A stretch of 27,310 nucleotides of DNA, from the NCBI GenBank assembly GCA_035496575.1, contig DATJEN010000300.1, positions 1 to 27,310 of the forward strand, read 5' to 3'. Every line of letters begins with the position of its first letter. Position 1 is the first letter of the stretch. The notes beneath the pieces were generated by a model. That model was not told the DNA's origin and did no database searches. It worked only from the letters and a program-made list of their open reading frames with translations. Shown here piece by piece: positions 23,193 to 27,310 of the stretch. The position numbers and the translations under genes were made by a program. The stretch is from PALSA-1355 sp035496575 (GTDB taxonomy: Bacteria > Planctomycetota > Planctomycetia > Pirellulales > PALSA-1355).

Positions 23193-24563
23193 ATGACGCG
23201 CCGCTATCCGCCCGGCCCGCAGGATTGGTGCCTGGGATTTCGCTTGGCCCAGCGATTTCGTAGCGACCCGCTGAGTTTTGCTTCCGAGGTCGCGCGCTCG
23301 TACGGCGACATCGCTTATTTTCGCATGGGGCCGGTTCGCGCCTACTTTATCAACGAACCAGCACTCATTCGCGAAACGCTCGTTACCAAGAACAAAAGCT
23401 TCCGACGTCCAGAATGGGTGATCGGCCCCCTGCGAAGGCTGGACGGCAATGGACTCGTGCTGAGCGACGGCGAGTTCTGGCGACGGCAGCGGCGGCTGGT
23501 GCAGCCCGCGTTTTCGACCAAGCGCTTCGATGGCTACGCGCAGGTAACGGTCGAGTACACGCGGCGAATGCTCGCGCGGTGGTCGAGCGGGCAAGCATTC
23601 GACATCACCACCGAGATGACGCGGCTGACGCTCGAGATCATCGCCAAGACGCTCTTCGGACTGGAAGTCACCGGCCGCGCGAGCGGCTTGGGCAATGCCG
23701 TGCGCGTCATTTCAGAAACCTTCGTGCAAGAGTCGGGCAATCCGGTGCACTTGCCCGATTGGGTTCCGCTGGCTGGCAAGCGTCGCAAGCGCGAGGCAAT
23801 GCGCACGCTGGACGGACTTGCCTGGAGCATCGTGCGCGAGCGGCGGGCGAGCGGCGAGGATTGCGGCGATCTGCTCTCGATGTTGCTGTTGGCGGTCGAT
23901 GAAGAAGGGGACGGCGGCGGAATGAGCGACCTGCAAGTTCGCGATGAAGCGATGACCCTCTTCAACGCCGGTCACGACACAAGCGCCGCTGCGCTGGCTT
24001 GGATCTGGTACGCGGTCGCAAGCCATCCGGAGATTCAAGATAAGCTGGCCGAGGAATCGGCCGCCGTGCTTGGTGACCGGCCGGCCCAGCACGCCGACGT
24101 CGCACACCTGTCCTACACGGAGCGTGTCGTTAAAGAATCGCTGCGGCTGTATCCACCTACCTGGGCCATGGTGCCGCGTGAAGCCGCCGAGCCAGTAGAA
24201 CTCGGCGGCTATCAACTGCCGCGCGGTTCTTGGGTCTACATTTTTCCGTATGTCACGCATCACGACCCGCGCTTCTTCGAAAACCCTCAGGTATTTGATC
24301 CCGATCGGTTCGCCGCGGGCCGAGTGGAAGCAATCCCACAGTATGCCTACATCCCGTTTGGCGGCGGACCACGCGTGTGCATCGGAGCGAGCTTTGCCAC
24401 CATGGAAATGATGTTGATCGTGGCCAGCGTGCTGCAGCGATTTCGGGTCAAGCTGGCGGCCGATCAAGGACCGGTCGAGCCGGAAGCGCTCATCGCCATG
24501 CGCCCGAAAGGGGGGCTGCGGGTCGAGCTCGAGCCGCGAGCGCAGCACGCCGCGGTGAGCTGA
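23193..24563 (+). CDS. cytochrome P450
   Basis: The protein has 456 residues from the ATG at 23193, which has a GGAG site 7 nt upstream; an ATG at 23106 lies inside the -10 box and adds a basic tail unlike P450s. The N-terminus 'YPPGPQ' is the usual proline-rich lead. The I-helix 'AGHDTS' (259-264) holds the oxygen-activating Thr, 'ESLR' (315-318) is the ExxR motif of the K helix, and 'FGGGPRVCIG' (389-398) is the heme loop with Cys396 as thiolate ligand. There is no N-terminal membrane anchor, so it is a soluble bacterial type. 'ESLRLYPPTW' and overall form recall the CYP4/CYP102-like fatty-acid hydroxylase group, but the substrate cannot be told. No ferredoxin or reductase gene is adjacent. 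Confidence 0.95.
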   Translation: MTRRYPPGPQDWCLGFRLAQRFRSDPLSFASEVARSYGDIAYFRMGPVRAYFINEPALIRETLVTKNKSFRRPEWVIGPLRRLDGNGLVLSDGEFWRRQRRLVQPAFSTKRFDGYAQVTVEYTRRMLARWSSGQAFDITTEMTRLTLEIIAKTLFGLEVTGRASGLGNAVRVISETFVQESGNPVHLPDWVPLAGKRRKREAMRTLDGLAWSIVRERRASGEDCGDLLSMLLLAVDEEGDGGGMSDLQVRDEAMTLFNAGHDTSAAALAWIWYAVASHPEIQDKLAEESAAVLGDRPAQHADVAHLSYTERVVKESLRLYPPTWAMVPREAAEPVELGGYQLPRGSWVYIFPYVTHHDPRFFENPQVFDPDRFAAGRVEAIPQYAYIPFGGGPRVCIGASFATMEMMLIVASVLQRFRVKLAADQGPVEPEALIAMRPKGGLRVELEPRAQHAAVS

Positions 24564-24772
24564 ACGCCCGCCACCTCGCGCATCCGAGGGTTGCTGTCGG
24601 GACGCGCGCGACGGCAAAGTTCAACCAGCTTTCCAGGCCTGCTCAACAGGCATAAGCCCAGGCGCGTTCTGCGCAAACACCTTCTACTGGCTTGCCCCAA
24701 TTTTCCGATTCTAAGGAAATGCGGAATTGGTGAGATAGGCCTGCTTCCGCGCCGGCTCTGGAGGCAACCTGG

Positions 24773-27214
24773 ATGAAGTCGAAGAAGTACAGTCCTCTGT
24801 GGCCCTATCTGGCGGTATTGGCCTGTATGTTCGTGATGTGCGTGACCGCGCCGCGAGCCTGGCAACGCATCGCAGTCGAACATTCAATCCTGCCGGAGCT
24901 GGACGCCCAGGCAGCTTCGCCGCTCGCACGCAAGAGGGTGCCTGCCGCTGAGCTGGATCAGCCCGACCGGCTCGATCCCGTATCGCAAGCCAGTGACCTG
25001 GCGAAGACTGAGGAGTCAGACCTCTCCGACCAGATACCCGTGCTGTCGGTGGGGTTGCCGATGGAGGCACCGGCGGCGGAGCCGATTGTTTCGCCCGCGG
25101 TCGAGGAACCCGTCGCGGCCGCGCCGCTTACACAGCCCGTCGTCGAAGTTCCGCAGAGCCTCACGTCGGACACTGAGCCCAGCGTCGAGGAGCCAGTGGC
25201 GGCCGCGGGATGGCCTTTGCCCCGCATTCTCGTGCGGCAACTGACCGAGCTCGATCAAAACACTTCGCGAGTTGCCTGGGCTGCGGCGGTGCTCAAGCTG
25301 GTCCGCCAGATTGCCGGTCCAGATGCGGAGGGTGTCGAGCGGCGCTCGGAGCTCCTGGCCGAACTGCGCCAGCTTGTCGAGCGTAAAGTCGCGGACAATT
25401 CGGCGGCACAGACCTTCGATTCGGCCATCGAGCGCGCGCGTTACTCGCTGATTCGCTGGCTGGCCGTGTGGGAGCATGCGGCGGCGCTGGAACCCATCTC
25501 CGCGCACAGGGCGCACGACGATCAAGCCTCGTCGCTGGCTGATGCCGTCAATACTTTGGACGCCGCGTTGGGAAAAGGCGCCAGCGGCTCGAACTGGCGG
25601 AATTACTTGCAGGTCATGAAGGTTCGCAAGCAGCTAGAGCCCAGCGGCACGGAATCGGATCGCCGCAAGTTGGCCCGCATGGTCATCGACCGGATCGAAG
25701 CGGCGAAGCGGAACCACGAGCAAGCGAAATTCGTCTCCACGGGGCCCATTGCGGACTATGAACAAGCGTTGCGAACCTGGGCCGCCGAAGACCTGAGCGT
25801 GCCGCGGATCCTGGAGCGCGTCGAGGCCTACGAGGTTACCGGGTTGCCCAGCGACGCACGAATCATGATGGCCGACGTGCGCTCCCTTGGCTGGGCCGTA
25901 ACGAGCGAAGCCCAGGAACTGGGCGAGGTGCTGGAGACCCATTATCTAAATGCGAACCTCCGCGCGGCGGCGACTGCGACGCTTGCCAATCGCCTGTTGC
26001 CACAGCCTCCGGAAATCGACGCGCCGGTGAACGACTATGTGGTTCGCGTGCCCGTCTACGGCCGCAGCCGCACGTTCACGAAGCTCTCGGTGCGGTTCGT
26101 GCCCGATGCCGAGCGCATTCGCATTGGTCTCGAAGCGACGGGGTCGGTCAGCTCAGACACCCTCGCAACCAGCGGGCCCGCGACTTTCCGCAACGAGGGG
26201 CGTTCGACCTTTCTCGTCAGAAAACTGATGGTGCTCGGACCGCGCGGCCTGGCCGAGTGGCCCGCCATTTCCGAAGCGGAAAACAATTACACCGACCTGG
26301 TGGCGCTCGAGACCGATTACGACGGCGTGCCGCTCGTGGGCGCCCTGGTGCGTGGAATCGCGCGGTCGCAAATCGATGAGAGCCGCGACGAGGCGCGACT
26401 AGAGGTCGAATACAAAGTGGCGCAGCGGGCTCGAGCGCAATTGGATGCGGAAGTTCGGCCGCGGCTGGTGAAGGCCGCAAAACGAATCGAAAAGGAACAG
26501 CTCGCGACGTTAAAGCGGCTCAAGCTCGAGCTCACGCCGCTGGGGTTGGCGACCACCGAGGAACGGGCCGTCGCACGAGTCCGGCTGGCTTCACTCGAAC
26601 AAGTCGGCGCGCACACGCCGCGGCCCCGCGCTCCGGCCGACAGTTGGTTCAGCATGCAGGTGCATCAGTCGGCACTCAACAACGTGCTCGAACAACTGGA
26701 CCTGGACGGCCGCGAGTTCAAGATTCCTGATCTATTCCGTTGGATCGCCGAGAAGCTCGACCGGCCACAGCTCACCAAGCTCGAGGATCTTCCCGACGAC
26801 GTATGGGTGAAGTTCGCGCCGCAAAATGCGGTGCGGTTGCGGTGCGAGGAGGGGCGCGTGGAAGTGATTTTTGCCTTCGCGGAATTGGTGAGCGGCAGCC
26901 AGCACTGGCGCAATTTCACCGTCCGCACGCATTATCGGCCGCAGGCCGAGGGGCTCGACCCGCGCTTCGTGCGCGACGCCACGATTTACTTTGATGGCAA
27001 GGGAGTGCGCGGCAAGCCGGTGCCCGTGCTGCGAGCCATCTTCAGCAAGGTGCTGTCGAAGAACCGCGACCTGCGCATGCTCAGCCAGACCGTCACCAGC
27101 GACCCGCGCCTGCAAGGGCTTGCCATCACGCAGTTCGTGGTGGAGGACGGCTGGCTTGGATTGGCGTACAGTCCGCGCCGAGCGGTCGAAAACGTGGTGC
27201 GCCGGCCCAAATGA
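24773..27214 (+). CDS. membrane-anchored 813-aa protein of unknown function
   Basis: The start ATG follows a GGAGG site by about 8 nt. Basic residues then a hydrophobic stretch at about 10-25 form a signal anchor or uncleaved signal peptide, so the bulk is probably in the periplasm. Residues 75-145 are a low-complexity Pro/Ala/Glu/Val linker. Residues 150-400 are helical. From about 425 a beta-rich domain begins ('VYGRSRTFTKLSVRF'), a helical hairpin rich in Arg/Lys/Glu follows at about 545-600, and residues about 623-805 form a last beta-rich domain ('SWFSMQVHQSALNNVLEQL', 'VIFAFAEL', 'DATIYFDGKGVRG'). The last domain faintly recalls tubular lipid-binding folds, which is a guess. I recognise no family. 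Length and layout are typical of planctomycete-specific envelope proteins. Confidence 0.8.
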   Translation: MKSKKYSPLWPYLAVLACMFVMCVTAPRAWQRIAVEHSILPELDAQAASPLARKRVPAAELDQPDRLDPVSQASDLAKTEESDLSDQIPVLSVGLPMEAPAAEPIVSPAVEEPVAAAPLTQPVVEVPQSLTSDTEPSVEEPVAAAGWPLPRILVRQLTELDQNTSRVAWAAAVLKLVRQIAGPDAEGVERRSELLAELRQLVERKVADNSAAQTFDSAIERARYSLIRWLAVWEHAAALEPISAHRAHDDQASSLADAVNTLDAALGKGASGSNWRNYLQVMKVRKQLEPSGTESDRRKLARMVIDRIEAAKRNHEQAKFVSTGPIADYEQALRTWAAEDLSVPRILERVEAYEVTGLPSDARIMMADVRSLGWAVTSEAQELGEVLETHYLNANLRAAATATLANRLLPQPPEIDAPVNDYVVRVPVYGRSRTFTKLSVRFVPDAERIRIGLEATGSVSSDTLATSGPATFRNEGRSTFLVRKLMVLGPRGLAEWPAISEAENNYTDLVALETDYDGVPLVGALVRGIARSQIDESRDEARLEVEYKVAQRARAQLDAEVRPRLVKAAKRIEKEQLATLKRLKLELTPLGLATTEERAVARVRLASLEQVGAHTPRPRAPADSWFSMQVHQSALNNVLEQLDLDGREFKIPDLFRWIAEKLDRPQLTKLEDLPDDVWVKFAPQNAVRLRCEEGRVEVIFAFAELVSGSQHWRNFTVRTHYRPQAEGLDPRFVRDATIYFDGKGVRGKPVPVLRAIFSKVLSKNRDLRMLSQTVTSDPRLQGLAITQFVVEDGWLGLAYSPRRAVENVVRRPK

Positions 27215-27232
27215 CGGGTACTAGGCTTCCCA

Positions 27233-27259
27233 TTGCGGAATTAACAACCAATTCCGCAA
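27233..27259. repeat. perfect 10-bp inverted repeat (stem-loop)
   Basis: TTGCGGAATT (27233-27242) and its exact complement (27250-27259) flank a 7-nt loop, 18 nt after the stop of the 813-residue gene. No T tract follows on either strand, so it could be a 3'-end stabilising hairpin, an inefficient terminator or an operator for a gene beyond the right edge. Confidence 0.5.
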
Positions 27260-27310
27260 AAGCAGAGAGCGCGCTGCGACCGATATAGTGAATGATGAAC
27301 ACTTCTTCCT

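Noticed and set aside
24721..26892. 14-nt repeat GCGGAATTGGTGAG at 24721-24734 and 26879-26892
   Set aside because: About one chance match of this length is expected in a window of this size; one copy is coding and the context differs.
27292..27310. ATGATG followed by four codons at the right edge, possibly the start of another gene
   Set aside because: Only six codons are visible and no ribosome-binding site precedes them, so a gene cannot be supported.

Overview
The window looks like chromosomal DNA of a planctomycete, probably from the Pirellulales. This is inferred from a DUF1501 twin-arginine secreted protein, a PEP-CTERM protein, an OstA/LptD-like outer-membrane protein, long proteins of planctomycete style with no recognisable domain, a generally high G+C content and many short single-gene units on alternating strands. 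I see no rRNA, tRNA, CRISPR array, insertion sequence or prophage gene.

Layout. 1-2220: the 3' part of an LptD/OstA-like gene, then a run of three hairpins, the last a strong intrinsic terminator. 2251-3598: two overlapping genes of unknown function whose G+C falls to about 50 percent. 3660-5003 (minus): a DUF1501 protein with its own promoter. 5216-7525 (minus): a tight operon of ECF sigma factor, membrane-anchored anti-sigma-like protein and exported coiled-coil protein, diverging from an HSD10-like short-chain dehydrogenase (7696-8463). 8738-10211: a PilZ-like protein convergent with a CHAD-domain protein. 10466-13144 (minus): a UbiD-family decarboxylase followed by an A24-type prepilin peptidase homologue that seems to lack its second catalytic aspartate. 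13317-14777: leucyl aminopeptidase.

14827-21900 is the most interesting part, a plus-strand run of a LarA-like (DUF2088) protein, a small Cys-rich protein, an APC/ACT-family permease, EutA and a single-chain EutB-EutC fusion. The last three overlap or nearly touch (4-bp overlap, then a 9-nt gap) and form a compact ethanolamine uptake and deamination unit. There are no microcompartment shell genes, and the EutC half of the fusion lacks the N-terminal region that carries the shell-targeting peptide in enteric EutC. The parts fit together simply: the permease imports ethanolamine, EutBC splits it into acetaldehyde and ammonia with adenosylcobalamin, and EutA exchanges damaged cofactor. No aldehyde dehydrogenase is in the window.

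22296-27214: a PEP-CTERM protein with a good terminator, a cytochrome P450 with a perfect -10 box, and an 813-residue membrane-anchored protein of unknown function, followed by a perfect 10-bp inverted repeat near the right edge.
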